NCBI GenBank assembly: GCA_963580285.1 | Contig: CAUZLF010000206.1 | Span: forward strand, 1-64,000 | Direction of reading: 5' to 3' | Length of the DNA: 64,000 nt | Origin: Lucinisca nassula | Lineage: Eukaryota > Mollusca > Bivalvia > Lucinida > Lucinidae | Part shown: piece by piece, positions 1-9,311 of the stretch | Layout: each line of letters opens with the position of its first letter | Numbering within the stretch: the first letter of the stretch is position 1 | Notes under the pieces: model-generated | Seen by the model: the letters and a program-made list of their open reading frames with translations, nothing else | The model's database searches: none | Told to the model about the DNA's origin: nothing | Program-made: the position numbers and the translations under genes

Positions 1-101
1 CCTGGTGCTGGGGGGGGGGGGGATGGGGGCATTTTGGCTCCAGGGCTATAATTTGAACAATCTTGGTAGAGGTCCACTAGATGAAGCTTCATAAAAAATA
101 T
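1..101 (-). repeat. Helentron-like core repeat, cut by the LTR element
   Basis: Read on the minus strand this is the core unit seen again at 26.9-29.5 kb (tttggtatgaagcttcatct, then the wording around 'attatagccctgg'). It is the insertion target of the retrotransposon that starts at 102. The poly-G run at 10-22 corresponds to the C-rich spacer of the same core at 26997-27010. Confidence 0.7.
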
Positions 102-487
102 TGTCACGGCACAAGGCTATTGTTCGTTGTTTTCTACTTTTTAGGATCGGGTGGCCTCGTGGCCATTTGTAAACATCGTCAGTTTTGTGCCAGCTTCACC
201 GGTCATTTTGACCATTTTTGGCTATGTCAGTGCGGAATCCGGGTAGTATCGGCAAGATTTCAATGATATTCACCTGCCTCGGTACCTGTCCATCGCTAAA
301 ATAGTTTTTTATCGCTGTATTTAACGATTATTTTTGTCAGAATTCGCATTTTCACCATCAACTGTCATCTTGGTGAAATTCGGATTGCTTCGGCACTTTC
401 CGACCGATCGCCCGAAAGGTTCGGAATAGGCCGAATTTCACATAAACTGTCGGAATGTTCCGAGTTTCACCAACCTTACGCGCGCAG

Positions 488-525
488 TGACGTCAGGACC
501 GTCACGTGGTCTGAGACTATAAATA
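488..525 (+). promoter_or_regulatory. LTR promoter: CRE, E-box and TATA box
   Basis: A palindromic TGACGTCA (488-495), CACGTG (503-508) and TATAAATA (518-525) lie within 38 bp and are identical in the other LTR. This looks like a compact RNA polymerase II promoter, with transcription predicted to start about 25-30 bp after the TATA box, near 545-555. That would make U3 about 450 bp and R/U5 about 1.47 kb. The CRE would bind CREB/ATF-type factors and the E-box bHLH-ZIP factors. This is inferred from motifs only. Confidence 0.7.
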
Positions 526-1020
526 CGACGTAAACACCCCCTTTCGGCCCAGAATTCTTGTTTGGATCTTGCCGATCATAATTCTAACTTGAGAAAAATC
601 ACCAGATTGATTCGCACCAACATGCCTAGAATCAGAGCTCAAGGACCTAGTGAGGTCTCTCTCTCATAATCCATTTGTTGGAATTATTTATTTCTGAATT
701 CTAGCACTGTTTTGGGTGATAAATAGTCACCGGACTCGTTGGTGATTCTTAAGGATAGAACCCTTTCTACCCTTAATACTCACCCCTTTCCACCCTAAAT
801 GTTAATTTTCTACTACTCTTTTCTCTTGGTGAAGTTGGCACAGGATTAATATGAAATTTTAGCTACTGTTTAAAGATCTGAAGATCTGAATTTTTGCTTA
901 ATACTTTGTTGGAGGAATTATTTGTGAACCATCATATTGTAAAAATCACCAAGATGGCCTCCTCCATGACTTGCAATTTTTATGGTGACTTAGATTTCTT
1001 AGTAGAGCATATTTATCACC

Positions 1021-1400
1021 AGCTTTGGTGCTAAACCAACTTTACACCATCACCAACATCACCGTTGGTGCTATTTCACCAACACCATCACCAACACCAT
1101 CGTTGGTGTGATACCACCAACACCAACACCATCACCAACGCCACCGTTGGTGCTATTTCACCAGCACCATCACCAACACCATCGTTGGTGTGATACCACC
1201 AACACCACCGTTGGTGCGATTTCACCAACACCATCACCTTTGTTGGTGTCATTTCACCATCCATCACCACACCACCGTTGGTGCGATTTCACCATCACCA
1301 TCGTTGGTGCGATTTCACCAACACCATCACCTTCGTTGGTGCGATTTCACCAACTCCTCTTACACCATCACTTGCCTTAGTGCACCCTCACCCTTGCATA
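1021..1400 (+). repeat. CACCAACACCAT minisatellite with hairpin units
   Basis: Variable units of the form CACCAACACCATC followed by GTTGGTGC/TGAT. CACCAACxx...GTTGGTG is self-complementary, so each unit can fold. The number and order of units differ between the two LTRs, while the sequence on either side is nearly identical, so the array has changed since insertion or during reverse transcription. Confidence 0.85.
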
Positions 1401-1920
1401 TTTTGTTGGTGTCCTTTCACCAACATTTATCACTGGAGTTACCAGCTTCAACACCCATTGGTGGGATTCCATTCACATCCACACTTCCCTCATACATAGT
1501 AGGGTGCTCTCTACTACACACACACACCTTCCCTGTTGGTGTAATTTCACTTACACCAACTTTGCACATGTTTGACACCCACTTCACAGTTTAGTTACAC
1601 CACCAACCTCATTGTTGCAGTCATACCCCTCCATCACGTAGCACCCACACTTACACTAACACTCAGCCTGGTGCATACACCCACTTTACACCATCTGCAC
1701 CCACATTTGTGATTTTCATCTCATAGGGATAATATCGTTTTGTATAGCTCTATAAGGATTTGTAACTATTTCACATGAATCAGATTATTGAAAGTATGTC
1801 TTAAATTTGTTGGTATAAGTCGGTCACTTAATAGATTCATGAAAATTGCAAACAGGCTTAGATTTTATTTTACTTCCTCTGTCATAGCTATCGGCCTAGG
1901 TGGACCCACATTAATTTTGT

Positions 1921-2000
1921 AACACCACCTCGAGCATCCTGATTTGAGCCTTGTGCTATTAACACCACCTCGAGCATCCTGATTTGAGCCTTGTGCTATT
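1921..2000 (+). repeat. Exact 40-bp tandem duplication in the 5' LTR
   Basis: Two identical 40-bp copies (1921-1960 and 1961-2000, each starting AACACCACCTCGAG). The 3' LTR has one copy, at about 16689-16728. It accounts for most of the 49-bp length difference between the LTRs. Confidence 0.95.
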
Positions 2001-2027
2001 GCCTCGGCGAGGTGGTCCCGTTACAAC

Positions 2028-2040
2028 TGGTGTCAGAAGC
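2028..2040 (+). other. Primer binding site, tRNA-Leu-like
   Basis: TGGTGTCAGAAGC starts two bases after the LTR end. TGG pairs with tRNA CCA, and TGTCAGAAG resembles the complement of the 3' acceptor strand of some leucine tRNAs. The position is diagnostic; the tRNA identity is tentative. Confidence 0.7.
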
Positions 2041-2373
2041 AGGGATACATGAATTGAAAGTCACATGTTAATAAATTTTATTCAATACATAAATAAGTAA
2101 AAAAAAAAAAAAAAGAAAGAATAATTTCAGGCTGTCAGTAGATGAAATGGCTGTTTGAGAGGACCTGTTTGAAGTTTGCCCATTGATTGTTCGTCTGGTC
2201 TGGCTGCCTGAAAATAGAAAAGGAGGTTGTCGTTGAAATATTGCTTAACGTTGCTTAACGTTAATATAAATTAACGAAATATAAAACCCTAGTGCTTGAT
2301 CTTTGACAGAGTGAGGTAAATAAAAAAAATAAATAAATAAAAATAATAACAATAAATAAACAAACAAATAAGA
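2041..2373 (+). other. Untranslated leader
   Basis: A/T-rich leader with an A run (2099-2114) and TAAA/TAAT repeats just before the gag ATG. A plausible splice donor GAG|GTAAAT lies at 2315/2316. If used with the acceptor at 9311 it would make a spliced message for the downstream frame. No other gene is visible. Confidence 0.5.
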
Positions 2374-3828
2374 ATGGCAGAAAATCACCCCTCTACATCT
2401 AAGGAAAATCCTGATGCAAATGAACTACTTTCTCAGCAAGCTGAAACTAATGATTTATATGACAATGAAGATGCACTGTCAGGGGCTAGTTCAGCTAGCG
2501 CATTGAATGTGTCCAGGCTGGAGAGCAAGCTCGAGTCTGAAATGGTTAAGATGGCCCAGATGGTTCAAAATACAGTATCGTCGCTTGCTGTCAGCCTTGA
2601 AAAACAAAAAGCTGAAACAGATCAGAAACTTAACGAGCTAGCTTCAAGGTTAGATAACTCTAAAAGCTTGACTTCAAATAGTAACTCCATAAACCTCCAA
2701 ACAAACCAGAATAACTCTACCTCAGATTATTCTCTGACAAACCCCATTGCTTGTAGCTCTCAGTCTAAGGGAGATAACCACAATTTTAAAATGAAACCAC
2801 AGAATTTTAATGGCTCATCTGATTTTGATGAATTCTTGTCACAATTTGAAATTACTTGTGAAATTAACGACTGGCAATATAGGGAAAAATCATTGTACTT
2901 AGCAAATTGTCTGACTGGGGAGGCCAGATCTTTGCTTAGTGAGCTTGATCATGAAGGAAGACGTGATTACAAGACTCTGGTTGAAAAATTGAGAAACCGG
3001 TTTGGTTCTGTGAATAGGTCAGAAATTTATAGGACCCAATTAAAATCTAGAACTAGAAATAAAGGGGAGACAATCCCAGAACTCGCCCAAGCTATTAAGA
3101 AACTTGTTAGGCAAGCCTACCCGGGGGTAAACAAGGAAGTAATAGAAACCTTATCGCTTGATAATTTCACAGATGCCATAACCGACTCTGATATACGAAT
3201 GAGATTACGAGAACTTGGTCCCAAAACACTTGCCGAAGCTGAACAAATAGCTGTGCGTATGGAGGCGTACAAAATTGCTGATAAACAGCGGTCTAGATTG
3301 GTTGGACGCCTTGATGCTGAAGGCCAACAGACCACCAATGAACAGACCACCCATAAACAGACCACCAATGAACAGACCACATCAAAAGACCAGTTTGAGA
3401 TGCTTTCAGAAGCCATTTCTTCACTCTCAAACCAGGTGAAGAACCTTTTCAAGCAAAATGCCCAAAACAAAACTTCTGGTACCCAATTTCTGCAGAACCA
3501 ACAAGGTCGGTTCCACCAAAATTATCCAAACAATGGCAGGAAACAGAATACAAATAGGCCCTTTCAAAATAACCCGGTCCGTTCACCAGAAAACGGTCTG
3601 CAGAGACCGGCAGGTCAAGCCAGGGGAAGTAACTCCTTTAATTACCAAAATCAGCACCATAGGCAGAATGGATACTACCAAAACAACAATGCTAGAAACC
3701 CAATTAACTTTGAAAACCGCAATTCTGGTGGCGATTTCCACAGACCCCAGCAACACCACAGAACTGATAATAGCTCCCAGGGAAACCTGAACCGGTCGGC
3801 TTGGGGGGCCATAAACCGACAACACTAG
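2374..3828 (+). CDS. gag: Gag polyprotein of the Ty3/Gypsy element
   Basis: 484 codons from ATG, in the context AAGAATGG, to TAG. It should form the retrotransposon particle and package its RNA. Residues 1-120 are polar with a possible coiled coil (around ESKLESEMVKMAQMVQN). Residues about 150-300 match the Gypsy-type gag core, including FDEFLSQFE, LTGEARSLLSEL and a YRTQL region. A short repeat of QTTNEQTT-like words lies at about 319-338. The last 100 residues are rich in N, Q, R and G and contain no CCHC zinc knuckle, so RNA binding may depend on the basic, Asn-rich tail. The frame is intact. The 3' end overlaps the pol frame by at least 28 nt, which suggests programmed -1 frameshifting. 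Confidence 0.93.
   Translation: MAENHPSTSKENPDANELLSQQAETNDLYDNEDALSGASSASALNVSRLESKLESEMVKMAQMVQNTVSSLAVSLEKQKAETDQKLNELASRLDNSKSLTSNSNSINLQTNQNNSTSDYSLTNPIACSSQSKGDNHNFKMKPQNFNGSSDFDEFLSQFEITCEINDWQYREKSLYLANCLTGEARSLLSELDHEGRRDYKTLVEKLRNRFGSVNRSEIYRTQLKSRTRNKGETIPELAQAIKKLVRQAYPGVNKEVIETLSLDNFTDAITDSDIRMRLRELGPKTLAEAEQIAVRMEAYKIADKQRSRLVGRLDAEGQQTTNEQTTHKQTTNEQTTSKDQFEMLSEAISSLSNQVKNLFKQNAQNKTSGTQFLQNQQGRFHQNYPNNGRKQNTNRPFQNNPVRSPENGLQRPAGQARGSNSFNYQNQHHRQNGYYQNNNARNPINFENRNSGGDFHRPQQHHRTDNSSQGNLNRSAWGAINRQH
3801..3810 (+). promoter_or_regulatory. Candidate -1 frameshift site
   Basis: The gag codons TGG GGG GCC (3802-3810) lie in TTGGGGGGCC. A -1 slip gives TTG GGG GGC, which is the open pol frame. 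The six-G run is slippery although not a textbook XXXYYYZ heptamer. The pol frame begins here without any ATG. Confidence 0.55.
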
Positions 3829-6800
3829 AAGGGCCCGAAAATATAGCATTGAGAAGTATGGAAGAGGGTTATTTTGTCCCTGCTTGTGTACAAAACATGC
3901 CTCTTACCTTTCTTGTTGATACTGGCTCCAATGTAACTATACTCCGCCGAGATCTGTTAGATAACTGGCCTAGAGAACTTCTCCCCAGCTTGATACCTGT
4001 AAATATACAATTAGTAACAGCTACAGGTGAATGCTCACCATTTTACGGAAAAGCAGATGTAGAAATTACACTTGGCACTCAGAAATTTTTGCATCAAATA
4101 CTATTTGCGGATATACAGAATGATGGCATACTGGGCATTGACTTTCTGAGTGCCAACCACTGTGATGTGCTCTTAAGTAAAGATCACTTGGTTCTAAATG
4201 GTGAAAGAATTGCTTGCTTTAGGAATAGTGCGGATGCACATCCGGTCTGCTGCCGCATTGCTTTGGTGGAAAATGTAGAAATACCACCTGAATGTGAGAT
4301 GATTGTAAAAGGAAGACCAATTGACAAATTTGATAAGAACAGTGTAGGCATCTTGGTAGCATCTGAAACTTTCGCTACACGTCACAATTTGCTGGTAGCG
4401 AAGGCTTTAGTTTGCCCCAAGATGGGAACAGTACCTATACGGATCATGAATCTGCAGAATGAACCTTGTCATCTTTACAAGAACACCGTAACTGCAACAT
4501 TTGAGCCAGTAGAAACAGAAGGGTTTGAGACAGTTAGCTCCCTTAGTACTGAAAATACCTCAGAAAAAGATTCTTGTTCTCATCTTGATGACCTGATTTC
4601 TTGTAGCTCTGTTAACCTAAATGAGTCTCAAAAGGAAAGCATGAAGTCTTTGTTATATGAGTATAAAGACCAGTTTTCACGATCCTCACATGATTTGGGC
4701 TGCTCGAGCCTAGCCGAGCATACCATCAGAACTTATCCAGATTGTAAGCCCGTGAAACAAAGACCCTATCGGATCCCGTTGGCAAAACGCGAGATTGCGG
4801 AAAATGAAATTAAGCTTATGGCAGAAAAAGGGTTGATAGAACCATCTTACTCCGCATGGAGCGCACCTGCTGTTTTAGTGCCAAAACGAGATGGCAGCAT
4901 GAGATTTTGCATTGATTACAGGAAACTTAATGAGGTGACTATCCCCGATAGTCATCCAATCCCCAGAATAGACGATACACTCGATGCTCTTGGCGGTGCC
5001 AGATGGTTTTCGGCCCTCGACCTTCAGTCCGGTTATCACCAAATTCTGATCCGCCAGGTCGATCGGCCTCTTACTGCATTCTCTATTCCTGGCAGTGGCC
5101 TGTGGCAATTCCGAGTCTTGCCATTCGGCCTTGTAAATGCGCCTAGTGTCTTTGAACGCCTCATGGAGAGGGTTTTCGCTGGTCTTACCTTTGTAACGCT
5201 GCTCATATATCTTGACGATGTTATCGTTTTCTCAAAATCTTTTGAGACTCATTTGGAAAACCTGCGTGAAGTCCTTCAAAGACTCAGAGAAGCCAATTTA
5301 AAACTAAATCCTAAAAAGTGTAGCTTATTCTGTACAAAGGTATCTTTTCTGGGTCATCAAGTTTCTGCTGAAGGCATTGCTACTGATCCAGAGAAGATCC
5401 AGACAGTCAAAAACTGGCCGCAAATGCAAAATGTTAAAGAGGTCAGGCAGTTCATTGGCTTGGCCAGCTATTACCGTAAATACATCCCTGGGTTTGCCAC
5501 CATATGCAAACCACTGCATAGATTGACAGAAAAAGACCACCCCTTTGTCTGGACTGAAGAATGTCAGACAGCGTTGGAGACGATTAAGACTTTACTAACC
5601 TCTGCCCCTATTCTCAGCTATCCACTTCCCGGGGGTCAGCCTTTCATTCTGGACTGTGACGCCTCAAATGTCGGTGTTGGTGCTGTACTGCATCAACTGC
5701 AAGATGGCGAAGAAAAAGTAATAGGTTATTTTAGTAGATGTTTGTCCCGAGCTGAAAGAAAGTACTGCACTACAAGGAAAGAGCTCTTAGCTGTGGTCTT
5801 GGCCGTGAAACATTTTCATCATTATCTTTACGGTCAAGAGTTCACAGTTAGGAGTGATCATGGTTCCTTACAGTGGCTTCTAAATTTCCGAAATGGAGAA
5901 GGTCAGCTTGCAAGATTTTTAGAGACACTTTCCGCGTACAAATTCAAAATCCTATACCGTCCTGGACGTCTCCATCCAAACTCAGACACCCTTTCAAGGA
6001 GACCTTGCTATGACTATAATTGTCAGTATTGTGCTCGTTACGAGACCCGTTATGGGAATAACATTTCTTCACGTGAATATCCTGCTGTAGTGGCTGAAAC
6101 AGCTGTGAAGGAGATTGGCTCTGAAGGAGTCATTAATATAAATGAACAGAAGAAACCTGTCACCATAGATAAGTGCTTGGATGAAAAGCACTGTGAGACT
6201 ACTCTGTTATTTGTAGAACAGGACAATGATCCTGAAAATTGTACTGGGCCCATAGATGCTGATAACAGTTTAAGTGGTAGAAACGCATGCACTACCTCTA
6301 CTTTAGGCCAACGAGTTACATCGGTGCTCTCCCAGGAGTTGCCACTTAGGGATGTCACAGTTCGTGGTCCCTCACCTGTTGCGTATGGATGTACCAATGT
6401 GGTGGATGTGAGAACTCACAAAATTATGAATTTTTGTTATCAGCCCTATAATTATTACTGCCATGTGGCAGACACCTATGAAGGTGATTGGTTGGACTGC
6501 TTTGAAGAAGAGTCTTTGTTTGACTGTTTGTTTGGAAAGCTGGAGAATCATGGTGTTGAAAACTGCTCTGAAAACCCAGACATGATGCTAGAACAGACCC
6601 AGGTTAATAGCGCTGTCTTCAACACCTCCGATGGACATGTTTGTATGCGCGAGAATGTTGATCATGCGGGCATGATTTCAACTAGGAGAAATACTCACAA
6701 GGGCAATGGCCAATGTTCTTGTTGGGTGAAAGTATCTGAAACTCCAAACATGCAGCCCGTAGACTCTCTTCAAACCAGCCATGGTGACAGTATAGCAGAA

Positions 6801-8360
6801 GCACACAACAACAGCTGTGAGATAGAAATGTGTGAGCAACAACCTTGCTCACAGCATCTGAGCACAAAACACTGCTCACAGCAAGTGAGCACAACATGTT
6901 ACCCACAGCAAATGAGCACAAAAAGCTGCTCACAGCAAGTGAGCACAATTGACAGCTCAGAGCAATGGAGCCCAAAACATTGCTCAGGGCAAGTGAGCAC
7001 AAATGCTACAGTTGGTAAGAGTGACACTCCACCTGAGATTTCCAGGGAAAACATTATCATTGAACAAGAAAAAGACCCTACCTTAAAGCTCATTAGGCAG
7101 TGGCTGACAGATGGGATAAAACCCAACTGGTCTACTATAGCTCCTTATGGCAAAGAAATGAAGGTGTACTGGTATAACTGGGATACCTTAGCAATGGAAG
7201 ATAACATTCTTTGCAAGAAATATATGACAAACAATGGAAACATTGCTGACTTTTTGTATATTGTCCCTCCGTGTTTGAGAAGAGAGGTTTTTCGGCACTT
7301 ACATGAGTATATTACTGCTGGTCACCTGGGACGACGCAAGACATATGAGAAAATTAAAAAGAGATTTTATTGGAGCAATATGAGCTCTGATGTGTCTTAC
7401 TGGTGCCGGACCTGTAGTACATGTGGGGCAAGGAAAATGCCTCCAAGACGTGCGAAAGCACCAATGCAACAATACAATGTAGGCTATCCTATGGAAAGGA
7501 TAGCCATAGATATAAGTGGTCCCTACCCTGTCTCAAAGAAGGGACACAGATATTTACTAGTTGTTTCTTGTTACTTCACCAAATGGGTGGATGCCATACC
7601 CTTGAAGAATCAAGAGGCTACTTATGTTGCTTCTAAACTAGTAAATAAATTTATTTCCATATTTGGAGTCCCGCTGCAATTGCACTCCGATTTGGCAACA
7701 AATTTTGAATCAAAAGTATTTCAAGAGGTCTGTAGATTACTCGGAATTGATAAAACACGGACTACCCCAAGACGACCCCAGTCTGACGGAATGGTCGAAA
7801 GAGCAAATAAGACCATTCAAAATATGATTGCCTCATATGTATCTGATAAACAAGATGACTGGGATGAACACATACCATTGTTGATGATGGCCTACAGGTC
7901 GTCAGTTCACGAGACCACTGGCGTCTCCCCCGCTATGATGATATTTGGCCGAGAACTCACTCTCCCAATAGACCTGGTTCTGGGCAGACCTGTAAGAGAG
8001 GAGAGTGTGTGTGCCACAGATCATGCCTATCAACTAGAACAGAAATTACTTGAAATACATGAATTTGCAAGAAAACACTTAAACATAGCAAGCGACAGCA
8101 TGAAGCGCAGATATGACATTAAAGTCAAACAAACCGTATATCAAGTAGGGGACTCTGTTTGGTATTACAAACCAAGACGACGCGTCGGATACAACCCTAA
8201 GCTTCAAAGAAACTGGAAGGGGCCAATGGTTATAGTTGAATGTATAAATGATGTCCTTTTCAGGATAAAATCTGGTCCAAAAGCCAAGTCAGAAATTGCA
8301 CATCATGATTATCTAAGGCCCTATTTGTCAGAGAGTAAACCAGATTGGTTCAATAACTAA
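3801..8360 (+). CDS. pol: Pol polyprotein: protease, RT, RNase H, integrase
   Basis: About 1,519 codons in the -1 frame relative to gag, with no ATG at its head, so it is probably made as Gag-Pol. Visible landmarks: aspartic protease DTGS at residues 40-43; reverse transcriptase with YLDD at 470-473; RNase H with LDCDAS around 617-622; integrase zinc-binding H-x6-H (1168, 1175) followed by cysteine pairs near 1200; the DD35E triad D1237, D1297, E1333; and a GPY/F-like tail near 1470-1480. Between RNase H and integrase there is an unusual spacer of about 350 residues, rich in Cys, Ser and acidic residues. It contains six imperfect copies of a CSQQVST-type repeat (about 1015-1068). All catalytic residues that I looked for are present and the frame is intact, so the copy may be competent. 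Confidence 0.95.
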   Translation: MGGHKPTTLEGPENIALRSMEEGYFVPACVQNMPLTFLVDTGSNVTILRRDLLDNWPRELLPSLIPVNIQLVTATGECSPFYGKADVEITLGTQKFLHQILFADIQNDGILGIDFLSANHCDVLLSKDHLVLNGERIACFRNSADAHPVCCRIALVENVEIPPECEMIVKGRPIDKFDKNSVGILVASETFATRHNLLVAKALVCPKMGTVPIRIMNLQNEPCHLYKNTVTATFEPVETEGFETVSSLSTENTSEKDSCSHLDDLISCSSVNLNESQKESMKSLLYEYKDQFSRSSHDLGCSSLAEHTIRTYPDCKPVKQRPYRIPLAKREIAENEIKLMAEKGLIEPSYSAWSAPAVLVPKRDGSMRFCIDYRKLNEVTIPDSHPIPRIDDTLDALGGARWFSALDLQSGYHQILIRQVDRPLTAFSIPGSGLWQFRVLPFGLVNAPSVFERLMERVFAGLTFVTLLIYLDDVIVFSKSFETHLENLREVLQRLREANLKLNPKKCSLFCTKVSFLGHQVSAEGIATDPEKIQTVKNWPQMQNVKEVRQFIGLASYYRKYIPGFATICKPLHRLTEKDHPFVWTEECQTALETIKTLLTSAPILSYPLPGGQPFILDCDASNVGVGAVLHQLQDGEEKVIGYFSRCLSRAERKYCTTRKELLAVVLAVKHFHHYLYGQEFTVRSDHGSLQWLLNFRNGEGQLARFLETLSAYKFKILYRPGRLHPNSDTLSRRPCYDYNCQYCARYETRYGNNISSREYPAVVAETAVKEIGSEGVININEQKKPVTIDKCLDEKHCETTLLFVEQDNDPENCTGPIDADNSLSGRNACTTSTLGQRVTSVLSQELPLRDVTVRGPSPVAYGCTNVVDVRTHKIMNFCYQPYNYYCHVADTYEGDWLDCFEEESLFDCLFGKLENHGVENCSENPDMMLEQTQVNSAVFNTSDGHVCMRENVDHAGMISTRRNTHKGNGQCSCWVKVSETPNMQPVDSLQTSHGDSIAEAHNNSCEIEMCEQQPCSQHLSTKHCSQQVSTTCYPQQMSTKSCSQQVSTIDSSEQWSPKHCSGQVSTNATVGKSDTPPEISRENIIIEQEKDPTLKLIRQWLTDGIKPNWSTIAPYGKEMKVYWYNWDTLAMEDNILCKKYMTNNGNIADFLYIVPPCLRREVFRHLHEYITAGHLGRRKTYEKIKKRFYWSNMSSDVSYWCRTCSTCGARKMPPRRAKAPMQQYNVGYPMERIAIDISGPYPVSKKGHRYLLVVSCYFTKWVDAIPLKNQEATYVASKLVNKFISIFGVPLQLHSDLATNFESKVFQEVCRLLGIDKTRTTPRRPQSDGMVERANKTIQNMIASYVSDKQDDWDEHIPLLMMAYRSSVHETTGVSPAMMIFGRELTLPIDLVLGRPVREESVCATDHAYQLEQKLLEIHEFARKHLNIASDSMKRRYDIKVKQTVYQVGDSVWYYKPRRRVGYNPKLQRNWKGPMVIVECINDVLFRIKSGPKAKSEIAHHDYLRPYLSESKPDWFNN
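6843..7005 (+). repeat. In-frame palindromic minisatellite inside pol
   Basis: About six units of 24-27 nt built on TGCTCACAGCAAGTGAGCA, which is itself a hairpin (TGCTCAC...GTGAGCA). It keeps the pol frame and encodes Cys-Ser-Gln-Gln-Val-Ser-Thr-like repeats in the spacer before integrase. Confidence 0.85.
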
Positions 8361-9311
8361 CAACAGAGCTCTTTATGCTTAACTTTTTACCAAATCAGTA
8401 ATGTGTAGTTTGCTGAGATGAATCCTGTGCCAACTTGTTTCTTTCATACACTACTTTCACACTCTTTCTTCTTGATATTGTCTACTGTATATTGTTACTG
8501 TTGAAGAGTGATATTATTATTGTTGAATATTGTTGTTGGTGATGAATATTTATGCATGTAACTTGTATTGAAATGTCAGGCAGACATGTTGAAGTCTATA
8601 ATAGATGTCCTAGGAAAAAAATATATATATATAATAAGCACCTTATTGCCTTGAACAGCCTTGACTCTGGACTGCATACCACTTAACCGTCTGGTGATCA
8701 GTTCTTGGCGTCTTTGTTCAGACCACCTGAAATGTAATTGTATAGAAATATTAGCATGATCAATCAAATCTGTCATACGGGCCACCTCTATTAAGCAGGC
8801 GACCTGTCTTGGGCAAACATTCCTTGGATCCCCCTAGGGGGAGAATGCATTGAAATTCACCTGTATTAAGCGAGCACCTGTCTTGGGTGAGCACATTCTG
8901 ATCATCCCTCAGGTGATTGCTTAATACAGGTTGGACTGTACTCCACTCATGAATTATAGGAAGGAATCTAGGTACAAGACTCTGTCGTAACATTGAGAAC
9001 ATGGTTGTCAGATCACCTTTAGACGCTGGCTTGCCAGTAGAGTTACAATAACCAATTTGCACTAAAGTATAAGCTCTTTTGGTCCTATTAAGCTCTGATA
9101 ATGGCCATTAATGGGCTGAATTCATTTTTGTCAAAACAATCGATTTGATGTCTCATGGAAGTCCTACATGCTTGGCATAGAAAGTGTTGTGTTGCAACTA
9201 TAAAGTCTATAATATGAGGAAAGTAAACTGCAACCAATAATTCAAGTACAGTCGCTTATGAGTAATCTATAAGGATGAACTTAGACGTGGTTTGTCCTTG
9301 TGTATTTTCAG
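8361..9311 (+). other. Non-coding stretch between pol and the BTB frame
   Basis: No gene seen. It holds a (TA) run near 8620, a decayed tandem repeat at about 8780-8945, and ends with a strong splice acceptor (tttgtccttgtgtattttcag, AG at 9310-9311). A long stretch after pol and before any polypurine tract is abnormal for a Gypsy element. Confidence 0.6.
8780..8945. repeat. Decayed MITE-like repeat
   Basis: Two related blocks, each with 'ACCTGT.TTGGG' after 'TTAAGC', closing with an inverted GCTTAATACAGGT. This looks like an old interspersed repeat inside the extra segment. Confidence 0.45.

Larger units (their letters stand above)
102..2025 (+). repeat. 5' long terminal repeat
   Basis: 1,924 bp, with TG...CA ends, matching 14878-16752. 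It is very long for a Gypsy element. It holds a promoter cluster near 488-525, a region crowded with TTGGTG/CACCAA words, a CACC-rich minisatellite (about 1040-1350) and, only in this copy, an exact 40-bp tandem duplication at 1921-2000. The short reading frames across the CACC-rich part are composition artefacts. Confidence 0.93.

Noticed and set aside
1088..1594. Overlapping frames of 60-134 aa rich in His, Pro, Thr
   Set aside because: They are made by the CACC/GGTG minisatellite in the LTR, which lacks stop codons in several frames by composition.
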